NCBI GenBank assembly: GCA_030998225.1
Contig: JAPYXD010000744.1
Span: 1,860,001-1,924,000, forward strand
Length of the DNA stretch: 64,000 nt
Direction of reading: 5' to 3'
DNA from: Diplolepis rosae
Lineage: Eukaryota; Arthropoda; Insecta; Hymenoptera; Diplolepididae
Made by a program: the position numbers and the translations under genes. The notes under the pieces are model-generated. The model was given only the letters and a program-made list of their open reading frames with translations. It had not been told where the DNA came from and searched no databases. Positions 37,918 through 51,121 of this stretch are shown one piece after another; position 1 is the first letter of the stretch, and every line of letters begins with the position of its first letter.

Positions 37918-40900
37918 ATGACGGGATCTGTAAAATATGAACAAGTTAACTGAATTTTCAGTTTTCAGCTTAAGTTCCCTGAGGAAGATGTTTTTCAAGC
38001 ACCTGGGCTACTAAAGATAATTTTCAAAATGACAGGATCTCTAAAATATAAACAAGTTATGTTAAATATCTGTTCTCAGCTTAACTTCCCTGAGGAAGGT
38101 GTATTTTAAGCACCTGGAATACTAAATATAATTTACAAAATGACGGGATCTCTAAAATATATACGAGGTATATTAAATTTCACTTCTCAGCTTAAGTTCC
38201 CTGATGAAGATGTTTTTTAAGCACCTGGACTACTATATATAATTTTCAAAATGACGGGATCTCTATAATATAAACAAGGTATCTTAAATTTCAGTTCTCA
38301 GCTCAAGTTCCATAAGGAAGATGGTTTTTAAGCACCTGGAATACTAAATATAATTCACAAAATGAAGGGATCTCTAAAATATAATTGAGGTATCTTAAAT
38401 TTCACTTCTCAGCTTAAGTTCCCCGAGGAAGATGTTTTTTAAGCACCTGGACTACTCGATATAAATTTCAAAATGACGGGATCTGTAAAATATGAACAAT
38501 GTATCTGAATTTTCAGTTCTCAGCTTAAGTTCCCTGAGGAAGATGTTTTTAAGCACCTGGACTACTAGATATAATTTTCAAAATGACGGGATCTCTAAAA
38601 TATAAACTATGTATCTTAAATTTCACTTCTCAGCTTAAGTTCCATAAGGAACATGGTTTTTAAGCACCTGGAATACTAAATATAATTTACAAAATGACGA
38701 GATCTCTAAAAAATAAACGAGGTATCTTAAATTTCACTTCTCAGCTTAAGTACCCTGAGGAAAATTTTTTTTAAGCACCTGGAATACTAAATATAGTTTA
38801 CAAAATAAATGAATCTCTAAAAAATAAACGAGGTATCTTAAATTTCACTTCTCAGCTTAAGTACCTTGAGGATGATGTTTTTTAAGCACCTGGACTACTA
38901 TATATAAATTTCAAAATGACGGGATCTGTAAAATATGAACAAGGTATCTGAATTTTCACTTCTCACCTTAAGTTCCCTGATGAAGATGTTTTTCAAGCAC
39001 CTGGTCTACTAAATATAATTTTCAAAATGACGAGATCTCTAAAAAATAAACGAGGTATCTTAAATTTCACTTCTCAGCTTAAGTACCCTGAGGAAAATTT
39101 TTTTTAAGCACCTGGAATACTAAATATAATTTACAAAATAAAGGGATCTCTAAAAAATAAACGAGGTATCTTAAATTTCACTTCTCAGCTTAAGTACCCT
39201 GAGGAAGATGTTTTTTAAGCACCTGGACTACTAGATATAATTTTCGAAATGGCGGAATCTGTAAAATATGAACAAGGTATCTTAAATTTCACTTCTCAGC
39301 TTAAGTTCCATAAGGAAGATTGTTTTTAAGCACCTGGAATACTAAATATAATTTACAAAATGAAGGGATCTCTAAAATATAATTGAGGTATCTTAAATAT
39401 CACTTCTCAGCTTAAGTTCCATAAGGAAGATGGTTTTTAAGCACCTGGAATACTAAATATAATTTACAAAATAAAGGGATCTCTAAAAAATAAACGAGGT
39501 ATCTTAAATTTCACTTCTCAGCTTAAGTACCCTGAGGAAGATGTTTTTTAAGCACCAGGACTACTATATATAGTTTTCAAAATGACGGGATCTCTATAAT
39601 ATAAACAAGGTATCTTAAATTTCACTTCTCAGCTTAAGTTCCCCGAGGAAAATTTTTTTTAAGCACCTGGAATACTAAATATAATTTGCAAAATGACGGG
39701 ATCTCTAAAATAAAAACGAGGTATCTTGAATTTCACTTCTCAGCTTAAGTTCCCTGAGGAAGATGTTTTTCAAGCACCTGGACTACTAAATATAAATTTC
39801 AAAATGAGGAGATCTATAAAAAATAAACGAGGTATCTTAAATTTCACTTCTCAGCTAAAGTACCCTGAGGAAAATTTTTTTTAAGCACCTGGAATACTAA
39901 ATATAATTTACAAAATGAAGGGATCTCTAAAATATAAATGAGGTATCTTAAGTTTCATTTCTCAGCTTAAGGTCCCGGCGGAAGATGTTTTTTAAGCACC
40001 TGGACTACTATATATAATTTTCAAAATGACGGGATCTGTAAAATATGAACAAGTTATCTGAATTTTTAGTTTTCAGCTTAAGTTCCCTGAGGAAGATGTA
40101 TTTCAAGCACCTGGGCTAATAAATATAATTTTTAAAATGAAGGAATCTCTAAAAAATAAACGAGGTATCTTAAATTTCACTTCTGAGCTTAAGTACCCTG
40201 AGGAAGATGTATTTTAAGCACCTGGACTACTAGATATAATTGTCAAAATGACGGCATCTGTAAAATATGAACAAGGTATCTTAAATATCTGTTCTCAGCT
40301 TAACTTCCACGTGGAATATGTATTTTAAGCCCTTGGACTACTAGATATGATTTTCAAAATGACGGGATCTCCAAGATATAAACAAGTTATGTTAAATATC
40401 TGTTCTCAGCTTAACTTCCCTGAAGAAGGTGTATTTTAAGCACCTGGAATACTAAATATAATTAACAAAATGACGGGATCACTAAAATATAAACGAGGTA
40501 TCTTAAATTTCACTTCTCAACTTAAGTTCCCTGAGGAAGATGTTTTTCAAGCACCTGGGCTACTAAATATAACTTACAAAATGACGAGATCTCTAAAAAA
40601 TAAACGAGGTATCTTAAATTTCACTTCTCAGCTTAAGTTCCCCGAGGAAGATGTTTTTTAAGCACATGGAATACTAAATATAATTTACAAAATTAAGGGA
40701 TCTCTAAAATATAAATGAGGTATCTTAAATTTCACTTCTCAGCTTAAGTTCCCTGAGGAATGTGTATTTTAAGCACCTGGACTACTAGATAAAATTTTCA
40801 AAATGACGGGATCTGTAAAATATGAACAAGTTATCTGAATTTTCAGTTTTCAGCTAAAGTTCCTGGAGGAAGATGTTTTTCAAGCATCTGGGTTACTAGA

Positions 40901-43900
40901 TATAATTTTCAAAATGACAGGATCTCCAAAATATAAACAAGTTATGTTAAATTTCAGTTTTCAGCTCAAGTTCCCTGAGGAAGATGTTTTTTAAGCACAT
41001 GGAATACTAAATATAATTTACAAAATTACTGGATCTCTAAAATATAAACGAGGTATCTTAAATTTCACTTCTCAGCTTAAGTTCCCTGAGGAAGATGTTT
41101 TTTAAGCACCTGGAGTACTAGATATAATTTTCAAAATGACGGGTTCTATAAAATATAAACTAGGTATCTTAAATTTCAGATCTCAGCTCAAGTTTCATAA
41201 GGAATATGTTTTTTAAGCACCTGGAATACTAAATATAATTTACAAAATGACGAGATCTTTAAAATATAAACGAGGTATCATAGATTTCACTTCTCAGCTT
41301 AAGTTCCCTGAGGAAGATGTATTGTAAGCACCTGGACTACTAGATATAATTGTCAAAATGACGGGATCTGTAAAATATGAACAAGGTATCTTAAATTTCT
41401 GTTCTCAGCTTAACTTCCACGTGCAATATGTATTTTAAGCCCTTGGACTACTAGATATAATTTTCAAAATGACAGGATCTCTAAAATATAAACAAGTTAT
41501 GTTAAATTTCAGTTTTCAGCTCAAGTTCCATAAGGAAGATGGTTTTTAAGCACCTGGAATACTAAATATAATTTACAAAATGACGAGATCTCTAAAATAT
41601 AAACGAGGTATCATAGATTTCACTTCTCTGCTTCAGTTCCCTGAGGAAGATGTTTTTTAAGCACCTGGACTACTAGATATAATTTTCGAAATGACGGGAT
41701 CTGTAAAATATGAACAAGGTATCTGAATTTTCAGTTTTCAGCTTATGTGCCCTGAGGAAGATGTTTTTTAAGCACCTGGGCTACTAAATATAATTTTTAA
41801 AATGAAGGAATCTCTAAAAATAAACGAGGTATCTTAAATTTCACTTCTCAGCTTAAGTACCCTGAGGAAGATGTATTTTAAGCACCTGGACTACTACATA
41901 TAATTTACAAAATGACGGGATCACTAAAATATAAACGAGGTATCTTAAATTTCACTTCTCAGCTTAAGTTCCCTGATGAAGATGTTTCTCAAGCACCTGG
42001 TCTACTAAATATAATTTTCAAAATGACGAGATCTCTAAAAAATAAACGAGGCATCTTAAATTTCACTTCTCAGCTTAACTACCCTGAGGAAATTTTGTTT
42101 TAAGCACCTGGAATATTAAATATAATTTACAAAATGAAGGGATATCTAAAATATAAATGAGGTATTTTAAATTTCACTTCTCAGCTTAAGTTCCCTGAGG
42201 AAGATGTTTTTTAAGCACCTGGACTACTAGATATAATTTTCAAAATGACGGGATCTGTAAAATATGAACAAGTTATCTGAATTTTCAGTTTTCAGCTTAA
42301 GTTCCCTGAGGAAGATGTATTTCAAGCACCTGGGCTACTAAATATAATTTTCAAAATGATGGGATCTGTAAAATATAAACAAGTTATTTTAAATATCACT
42401 TCTCAGCTGAAGTTCCATAAGGAAGATGGTTTTTAAGCACCTGGACTACTAGATATAATTGTCAAAATGACGGGATCTGTAAAATATGAACAAGGTATCT
42501 TAAATTTCTGTTCTCAGCTTAACTTCCACGTGGAATGTGTATTTTAAGCCCTTGGACTACTAGATATGATTTACAAAATGACGGGATCTGTAAAATATGA
42601 ACAAGTTAACTGAATTTTCAGTTTTCAGCTAAACTTCCCTGAGGAAGATGAATTTCAAGCACCTGGTCTACTAAATATAATTTTCAAAATGACAGGATCT
42701 CTAAAATATAAACAAGTTATTTTAAATTTCAGTTCTCAGCTCAAGTTCCATAAGGAAGATGGTTTTTAAGCACCTGGAATACTAAATATAATTTACAAAA
42801 TGACTGGATCTCTAAAATATAAGCGAGGCATCTTAAATTTCACTTCTCACATTAAGTTCCGTGAGGAAGATGTTTTTTAAGCACCTGGACTACTAGATAT
42901 AATTTTCAAAATGACGGGATCTGTAAAATATGAACAAGTTATCTGAATTTTCAGTTTTCAGCTTAAGTTCCCTGAGGAAGATGTATTTCAAGCACCTGGT
43001 CTACTAAATATAATTTTCAAAATGACGGGTTCTATAAAATATAAACTAGGTATCTTAAATTTCTGTTCTCAGCTTAACTTCCACGTGGAATGTGTATTTT
43101 AGGCCCTTGGACTTCTAGATATGATTCTCAAAATGACGGGATCTGTAAAATATAAACGAGGTATCTTAAATATCACTTATCACCTTAAGTTCCGTGAGGA
43201 AGATGTTTTTTAAGCACGTGGACTACTAGATATAATTTTCAAAATGGTGGGATCTGTAAAATATGAACAAGTTATCTGAATTTTCAGTTTTCAGCTTAAG
43301 TTCCCTGAGGAAGATGTATTTCAAGCACCTGGTCTACTAAATATAATTTTCAAAATGACGAGATCTCTAAAAAATAAACGAGGTATCTTAAATTTCACTT
43401 CTCAGCTTAAGTACCCTGAGGAAAATTTTTTTAAGCACCTGGAATACTAAATATAATTTACAAAATGAAGGGATCTCTAAAATATGAACAAGGTATCTTA
43501 AATTTCTGTTCTCAGCTTAACTTCCACGTGGAATGTGTATTTTAAGCCCTTGGACTACTAGATATGATTTTCAAAATGACGGGATCTGTAAAATATGAAC
43601 AAGTTATCTGAATTTTCAGTTTTCAGCTAAAGTTCCCTGAGGAAGATGTATTTCAAGCACCTGGGCTACTAAATATAATTTTCAAAATGAAGGAATCTCT
43701 AAAAAATAAACGAAGTATCTTAAATTTCACTTCTCAGCTTAAGTACCCTGAGGAAGATGTTTTTTAAGCACCTGGACTACTAGATATAATTTTCAAAATG
43801 AAGGGATCTGTAAAATATGAACAAGGTATCTTAAATTTCTGTTTTCAGCTAAAGTTCCCTGAGGAAGATGTTTTTCAAGCACCTGGGCTACTAAATATAA

Positions 43901-43908
43901 TTTTCAAA
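37918..43908 (+). repeat. Mixed region, P-Q, M and E-C-F runs
   Basis: About 54 monomers. A G-F pair follows 37918. M-D pairs lie near 38.3 and 39.6 kb, P-Q pairs near 38.95 and 41.91 kb, an E-C-F run near 40.14-40.45 kb, and TCATAGATTTCAC units near 41.28 and 41.61 kb. From 42.5 kb class C is again of the GTGGAATGTG type and C-G alternation begins (43465, 43576). The unit at 43798 is a C/G hybrid. No gene is seen. Confidence 0.8.
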
Positions 43909-44574
43909 ATGACGGGATCTGTAAAATATGAACAAGGTATCTTAAATTTCTGTTCTCAGCTTAACTTCCACGTGGAATGTGTATTTTAGGCCCTTGGACT
44001 ACTAGATATGTTTTACAAAATGACGGGATCTGTAAAATATGAACAAGTTATCTGAATTTTCAGTTTTCAGCTAAAGTTCCCTGAGGAAGATGTTTTTCAA
44101 GCACCTGGGCTACTAAAAATAATTTTCAAAATGACGGGATCTGTAAAATATGAACAAGGTATCTGAAATTTCTGTTCTCAGCTTAACTTCCACGTGAAAT
44201 GTGTATTTTAAGCCCTTGGACTACTAAATATAATTCTCAAAATGACGGGATCTGTAAAATATGAACAAGTTATCTGAATTTTCAGTTTTCAGCTAAAGTT
44301 CCCTGAGGAAGATGTTTTTCAAGCACCTGGGCTACTAAATATAATTTTCAAAATGACGGGATCTGTAAAATATGAACAAGGTATTTTAAATTTCTGTTCT
44401 CAGGTTAACTTCCACGTGGAATGTGTATTTTAAGCCATTGGACTACTAGATATGATTTTCAAAATGACGGGATCTGTAAAATATGAACAAGTTATCTGAA
44501 TTTTCAGTTTTCAGCTTAAGTTCCCTGAGGAAGATGTATTTCAAGCACCTGGGCTACTAAATATAATTTTCAAA
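43909..44574 (+). repeat. C-G dimer run, three dimers
   Basis: Units start at 43909, 44020, 44131, 44242, 44353 and 44464, all 111 bp. Class C units alternate with G units that have GTTATCTGAATTTTCAG, CAGCTAAAG or CAGCTTAAG, and a C at base 79. The middle C has CACGTGAAATG, breaking the palindrome. Structure and phase match the run at 32488. Confidence 0.83.
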
Positions 44575-45461
44575 ATGAAGGAATCTCTAAAAAATAAACG
44601 AAGTATCTTAAGTTTCACTTCTCAGCTTAAGTACCCTGAGTAATATGTTTTTCAAGCACCTGGTCTACTAGATATAATTTACAAAATGACGGGATCTGTA
44701 AAATATAAACAAGGTATCTTAAATTTCACTTCTCAGCGTAACTTCCACGAGGAATGTGTATTTTAAGCCCTTGGACTACTAGATATGATTTTCAAAATGA
44801 CGGGATCTGTAAAATATGAACAAGTTATCTGAATTTTCAGTTTTCAGCTAAAGTTCGCTGAGGAAGATGTTTTTCAAGCACCTGGGCTACTAAATATAAT
44901 TTTCAAAATGACGGGATCACTAAAATATAATCGAGGCATCTTAAATATCACTTCTCAGCTTAAGTTCCCTTATGAAGATGTTTTTCAAGCACCTGGGCAA
45001 CTAAATATAATTTTCAAAATGACGGGATCTCTAAAATATAAACGATGTATCTTAAATTTCACTTCTCAGCTTAAGTTCCCTGAGGAATGTGTATTTTAAG
45101 CACCTGGACTACTAGATATAATTTTCAAAATGACGGGATCTGTAAAATATGAACAAGGTATCTGAATTTTCAGTTCTCAGCTTAAGTTCCCTGAGGAAGA
45201 TGTTTTTCAAGCACCTGGGCTACTAAATATAATTTTCAAAATGACGGGATCTGAAAAATATGAAAAAGTAATCTGAATTTTCAGTTTTAGCTAAAGTTCG
45301 CTGAGGAAGATGTTTTTCAAGCACCTGGGCTACTAAATATAATTTTCAAAATGGCGGGATCTCTAAAATATAAACGATGTATCTTAAATTTCACTTCTCA
45401 GCTTAAGTTCCCTGAGGAATGTGTATTTTAAGCACCTGGACTACTAGATATAATTTTCAAA
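44575..45461 (+). repeat. Linker between dimer run and 43-mer repeats
   Basis: Eight units: an E-like unit (44575), divergent units with GAGTAATATG and CAGCGTAACTTCCACGAGG, a G unit, units from 44908 with ATATCACTTCTC and AAACGATGTATC, an H-type unit at 45241 (110 bp, TTTTAGCTAAAG) and a unit starting ATGGCGGG at 45351. The last units resemble those before each later K monomer, so this may be the tail of an earlier higher-order copy. Confidence 0.75.
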
Positions 45462-48400
45462 ATGACGGGATCTGTAAAATATGAACAAGGTATCTTAAAT
45501 TTCCGTTCTCAGCTCAAGTTTCATAAGGAATATGGTTTGAAGAACCTGGAATACTAATTGTAATTTACAAAATAACGAGATCTCTAAAATATAAACGAGG
45601 TATCACGAATTTCACTTCTCAGCTTAAGATCCCTGAGGAAGATGTTTTTTAAGCACCTGGACTACTAGATATAATTTTCAAAATGACGGGATCTCTAAAA
45701 TATAAACGAGGTATCTGAATTTTCAGTTTTCAGCTTAAGTTCCCTTAGTAAGATTTTTTTCAAGCACATGGAGTCTTATATATAATTTTCAAAATGTCGG
45801 GTTCTATAAAATATAAACAAGATATATTAATTTTCACTTCTCAGCTTAAGTTCCATAAGGAAGATGGTTTTTAAGCACCTGGAATACTAAATATAATTTA
45901 CAAAATGAAGGGATCTCTAAAATATAAATGAGGTATCTTAAATTTCACTTCTCAGCTAAGGTTCCCTGAGGAAGATGTTTTTTAAGCACCTGGACTACTA
46001 AATATAATTTTCAAAATGACGGGATCTGCAAAATATGAACAAGTTATTTGAATTTTCAGTTTTCAGCTTATGTTCCCTGAGGAAGATGTATTTCAAGCAC
46101 CTGGGATACTAAATGTAATTTTAAAAATGAAGGAATCTCTAAAAATAAACTAGGTATCTTAAATTTCACTGCTCAGCTTAAGTTCCATAAGATGATTTTC
46201 AAGCACCTGGACTACTAGATGTAATTTTCAAAATGACGGGATGTGTAAAATATGAACAAGGTATCTGAATTTTCACTTCTCAGCTAAGGTTCCCTGAGGA
46301 AGATGTTTTTTAAGCACCTGGAGTACTAGATATAATTTTCAAAATGACGGGTTCTATAAAATATAAACTAGGTATCTTAAATTTCACGTCTCAGCTTAAG
46401 TTCCCTGATGAAGATGTTTTTCAAGCACCTGGAATACTAAATATGATTTACAAAATGAAGGGATTTCTATAATATAAATGAGGTATCTTAAATTTCAGTA
46501 TTCAGCTTAAGTTCCCTGAGGAAGATGTTTTTAAGCACCTGGACTACTAGATATAATTTTCAAAATGACGGGATTTGTAAAATATGAACAAGTTATCTGA
46601 ATTTTCAGTTTTCAGCTTAAGTTCCCTGAGGAAGATGTATTTCAAGCACCTGGGCTACTAAATACAATTTTAAAAATGAAGGAATCTCTAAAAAATAAAC
46701 GAGGTATCTTAAATTTCATTTCTCAGCTTAAGTACCCTGAGGAAGACGTTTTTCAAGCACCTGGACTACTAGATATGATTTTCAAAATGACGGGATCTGT
46801 AAAATATGAACAAGTTATCTGAATTTTCAGTTTTCAGCTTAAGTTCCCCGAGGAAGATGTTTTTTAAGCACCTGGGCTACTAAATATAATTTTCAAAATG
46901 ACGGGATCTCTAAAATATAAACGAGGTATCTTAAATATCACTTCTCAACTTAAGTTCCCTGAGGAAGATGTTTTTCAAGCACCTGGGCTACTAAATATAA
47001 TTTTCAAAATGACGGGATCTCTAAAATATAAACGAGGTATCTTAAATATCAATTCTCAGCTTAAGTTCCGTGAGGAAGACGTTTTTCAAGCACCTGGACT
47101 ACTAGATATGATTTTCAAAATGACGGGATCTGTAAAATATGAACAAGTTATCTGAATTTTCAGTTTTCAGCTAAAGTTCTCCGAGGAAGATGTATTTCAA
47201 GCACCTGGGCTACTAAATACAATTTTAAAAATGAAGGAATCTCTAAAAAATAAACGAGGTATCTTAAATTTCATTTCTCAGCTTAAGTACCCTGAGGAAG
47301 ACGTTTTTCAAGCACCTGGACTACTAGATATGATTCTCAAAATGACGGGATCTGAAAATATGAAAAAGTAATATGAGTTTTCAGTTTTAGCTAAAGTTCG
47401 CTGAGGAAGATGTTTTTCAAGCACCTGGGCTATTAAATATAATTTTCAAAATGACGGGATCTCTAAAATATAAACGATTTATATTAAATATCACTTCTCA
47501 GCTTAAGTTCCCTGAGGAAGATGTTTTTCAAGCACCTGGGCTACTAAATATAATTTTCAAAATGACGGGATCTCTAAAATATAAACGAGGTATCTTAAAT
47601 TTCACTTCTCAGCTTAAGTTTCCTGAGGAAGATGTTTTTTAAGTACCTGGACTACTAGATATAATTTTCAAAATGACGGAATCTCTAAAAAATAAACGAG
47701 GTATCTTAAATTTCACTTTTCAGCTTAAGTACCCTGAGGAAGATGTTTTTTAAGCACCTGGACTACTAGATATAATTTTCAAAATGACGGGATCTCTATA
47801 ATATAAACAAGGTATCTTAAATTTCAGTTCTCAGCTCAAGTTCCATAAGGAAGATGGTTTTTAAGCACCTGGAATACTAAATATAATTTAAAAAATGAAG
47901 GGATCTCTAAAATATAAACTAGGTATCTTAAATATCACTTCTCAGCTTCAGTTCCATAAGATGATTTTTAAGCACCTGGAATACTCAATATAATTTACAA
48001 AATAAAGGGATCTCTGAAAAATAAACGAGGTATCTTAAATTTCACTTCTCAGCTTATGTGCCCTGAGGAAGATGTTTTTTAAGCACCTGGACTACAAGAT
48101 ATAATTTTAAAAATGACGGGTTCTATAAAATATAAACTAGGTATCTTAAATTTCACTTCTCAGCTTAAGTTCCATAAGGACGATCGTTTTTACGCACACG
48201 GAATACTAAATATAATTTACAAAATGAAGGGATCTCTAAAATATAAATGACGTATCTTAAATTTCACTTCTCAGCTTAAGTTCCCTGAGGAAGATGTTTT
48301 TTAAGCACCTGGAATACTAGATATAATTTTCAAAATGACGGGATCTGTGACATATGAACAAGGTATCTGAATTTTCAGTTCTCAGCTTAAGTTCCATCAG

Positions 48401-50216
48401 GAATATGTTTTTCAACACCTGGGCAACTAAATATAATTTTCAAAATGACGGGATCTCTAAAATATAAACTAGGTATCTTAAATTTCTGTTCTCAGCTTAA
48501 CTTCCACGTGGAATGTGTATTTTAGGCCCTTGGACTACTAAATATGATTCTCAAAATGACGGGATCTGAAAATATGAACAAGTAATCTGAGTTTTCAGTT
48601 TTAGCTAAAGTTCGCTGAGGAAGATGTTTTTCAAGCACCTGGGCTACTAAATATAATTTTCAAAATGACGGGATCTCTAAAATATAAGCGAGGCATCTTA
48701 AATATGACTTCTCACATTAAGTTCCGTGAGGAAGATGTTTTTTAAGCACCTGGACTACTAGATATAATTTTCAAAATGACGGGATCTGTAAAATATGAAC
48801 AAGGTATCTGAATTTTCAGTTCTCAGCTTAAGTTCCCTGAGGAAGATGTTTTTTAAGCACCTGGAGTACTAGATATAATTTTCAAAATGACGAGTTCTAT
48901 AAAATATAAACTAGGTATCTTAAATGTCACTTCTCAGCTTAAGTTCCCTGAGGAAGATTTTTTTCAAGCACCTGGAATACTAAATATAATTTTCAAAATG
49001 GCGGGATCTCTGAAATATGAACAAGGTATCTTAAATATCTGTTCTCAGCTTAACTTCCCAGAGGAAGGTGTATTTTAGGCCCTTGGACTACTAGATATAA
49101 TTTTCAAAATGACGGGATCTGTAAAATATGAACAAGTTATCTGAATTTTCAGTTTTCAGCCAAAGTTCCCTGAGGAAGATGTTTTTTAAGCACCTGGGCT
49201 ACTAAAAATAATTTTCAAAATGACTGGATCTGTAAACTATGAACAAGGTATCTGAATTTTCATTTCTCAGCTTAACTTCCACGTGGACTGTGTATTTTAA
49301 GCCCTTGGACTACTAGATATGATTTTCAAAATGACGGGATCTGAAAATATGAAAAAGTAATCAGAGTTTTCAGTTTTAGCTAAAGTTCGCTGAGGAAGAT
49401 GTTTTTCAAGCACCTGGGCTACTAAATATAATTTTCAAAATGACGGGATCTCTAAAATATAAGCGAGGCATCTTAAATATGACTTCTCACATTAAGTTTC
49501 CTGAGGAAAATTTGTTTTAAGCACCTGGAATACTAAATATAATTTACAAAATGAAGGGATCTCTACAATATAAATAAGTTATCTTAAATTTCTGTTCTCA
49601 GCTTAACTTCCACGTGGAATGTGTATTTTAAGCCCTTGGACTACTATATATAATTTTCAAAATGACGGGATCTGTAAAATATGAACAAGTTATCTGAATT
49701 TTCAGTTTTCAGCTAAAGTTCCCTGAGGAAGATGTTTTTCAAGCACCTGGGCTACTAAATATAATTTTCAAAATGACGGGATCTGTAAAATATAAACAAG
49801 GTATCTTAAATTTCATTTCTCAGGGTAACTTCCACGAGGACTGTGTATTTTAGGCCCTTGGACTACTAGATATGTTTTTCAAAATGATGGGATCTGTAAA
49901 ATATGAACAAGTTATCTGTATTTTCAGTTTTCAGCTTAAGTTCCCCGAGGAAGATGTTTTTTAAGCACCTGGGCTACTAAATATAATTTTCAAAATGACG
50001 GGATCTCTAAAATATAAACGAGGTATCTTAAATATCACTTCTCAACTTAAGTTCCCTGAGGAAGATGTTTTTCAAGCACCTGGGCTACTAAATATAATTT
50101 TCAAAATGACGGGATCTCTAAAATATAAACGATGTATCTTAAATTTCACTTCTCAGCTTAAGTTCCCTGAGGAATGTGTATTTTAAGCACCTGGACTACT
50201 AGATATAATTTTCAAA
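45462..50216 (+). repeat. Higher-order repeat of about 43 monomers, copy 1
   Basis: 4,755 bp (43 x 111 less 18), delimited by K monomers. Internal markers in order: ATGAAGGGATTTC near 46.46 kb, a unit pair with CTTCTCAACTTAAG at 46898 followed by ATATCAATTCTC, an H unit near 47.35 kb, an M-D pair near 47.8 kb, GGAATATGTTTTTCAACACC near 48.4 kb, H units near 48.56 and 49.34 kb, and CAGGGTAACTTCCACGAGG near 49.82 kb. Most recur in order in copy 2, but offsets drift by whole monomers, so this is an imperfect repeat with internal gains and losses. Confidence 0.7.
48556..48664 (+). repeat. H monomer (109 bp deletion lineage), representative
   Basis: Derived from class G by two one-base deletions: GATCTGAAAATATG for GATCTGTAAAATATG, and TTTTAGCTAAAG for TTTTCAGCTAAAG. 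It also has AAGTAATCTGAGTTTTCAG and TTCGCTGAGG. Related units start near 33.60, 45.24 (one deletion only), 47.34, 49.33, 51.77, 54.65 and 56.76 kb. The lineage is confined to the K-containing part of the array and explains much of the register loss there. Confidence 0.82.
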
Positions 50217-50326
50217 ATGACGGGATCTGTAAAATATGAACAAGGTATCTTAAATTTCAGTTCTCAGCTCAAGTTCCATAAGGAATATGGTTTGAAGAAC
50301 CTGGAATACTAATTGTAATTTACAAA
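50217..50326 (+). repeat. K monomer, third copy
   Basis: 110 bp with GGTTTGAAGAACCTGG and ATACTAATTGTAATTTAC, preceded by a unit with AAACGATGTATC and GAGGAATGTGTATTTTAAG. The same predecessor occurs at 45351 and, with slight change, at 54871, so at least two monomers travel with K. Confidence 0.85.
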
Positions 50327-50659
50327 ATAACGAGATCTCTAAAATATAAACGAGGTATCACGAATTTCACTTCTCAGCTTAAGTTCCCTGAGGAAGATGT
50401 TTTTTAAGCACCTGGACTACTAGATATAATTTTCAAAATGACGGGATCTCTAAACAATAAACGAGGTATCTTAAATTTCACTTCTCAACCTAAGTACCCT
50501 GAGGAAGATGTTTTTCAAGCACCTGGTCTACTAGATATAATTTACAAAATGACGGGATCTGTAAAATATGAACATGGTATCTGAATTTTCAGTTTTCAGC
50601 TTAAGTTCCATGAGGAAGATGTATTTCAAGCACCTGGGATACTAAATGTAATTTTAAAA

Positions 50660-51121
50660 ATGAAGGAATCTCTAAAAAATAAACGAGGTATCTTAAATTT
50701 CACTTCTCAGCTTAAGTTCCGTGAGGAAGATGTTTTTCAAGCACCTGGACTACTAGATATAATTTTCAAAATGACGGGATCTGTAAAATATGAACAAGGT
50801 ATCTTAAATTTCAGTTCTCATCTCAAGTTCCCTGAGAAAGATGTTTTTCAAGCACCTGGAGTCTTAGATATAATTTTCAAAATGACGGGTTCTATAAAAT
50901 ATAAACAAGATATCTTAAATTTCACTTCTCAGCTTAAGTTCCATAAGGAAGATGGTTTTGAAGCACCTGGAAAACTAAATATAAATTACAAAATGACGGG
51001 ATCTGTAAAATATAAACGAGGTATCTTAAATTTCACTTCTCAGCTTAAGTTCCCTGATGAAGATGTTTTTCAAGCACCTGGAATACTAAATATGATTTAC
51101 AAAATGAAGGGATTTCTATAA
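50660..51121 (+). other. Longest open frame (153 codons), judged non-coding
   Basis: Four successive monomers lack the usual stops: base 79 is C in three of them and G in one (TTTTGAAGC near 50.96 kb), and the core has ATCTTAAATTTC rather than ATCTGAATTTTC. The frame reads as 37-residue repeats with motifs such as QLKF, EED, QAPG and LDIIFK. It begins at a monomer-junction ATG found all over the array and ends at a TAA (51119-51121) created by CTATAATAT. No intron, promoter or non-repetitive flank supports a gene, and most related units carry one or more stops in this frame. I regard it as a product of the unit length being 3 x 37. Confidence 0.75.
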
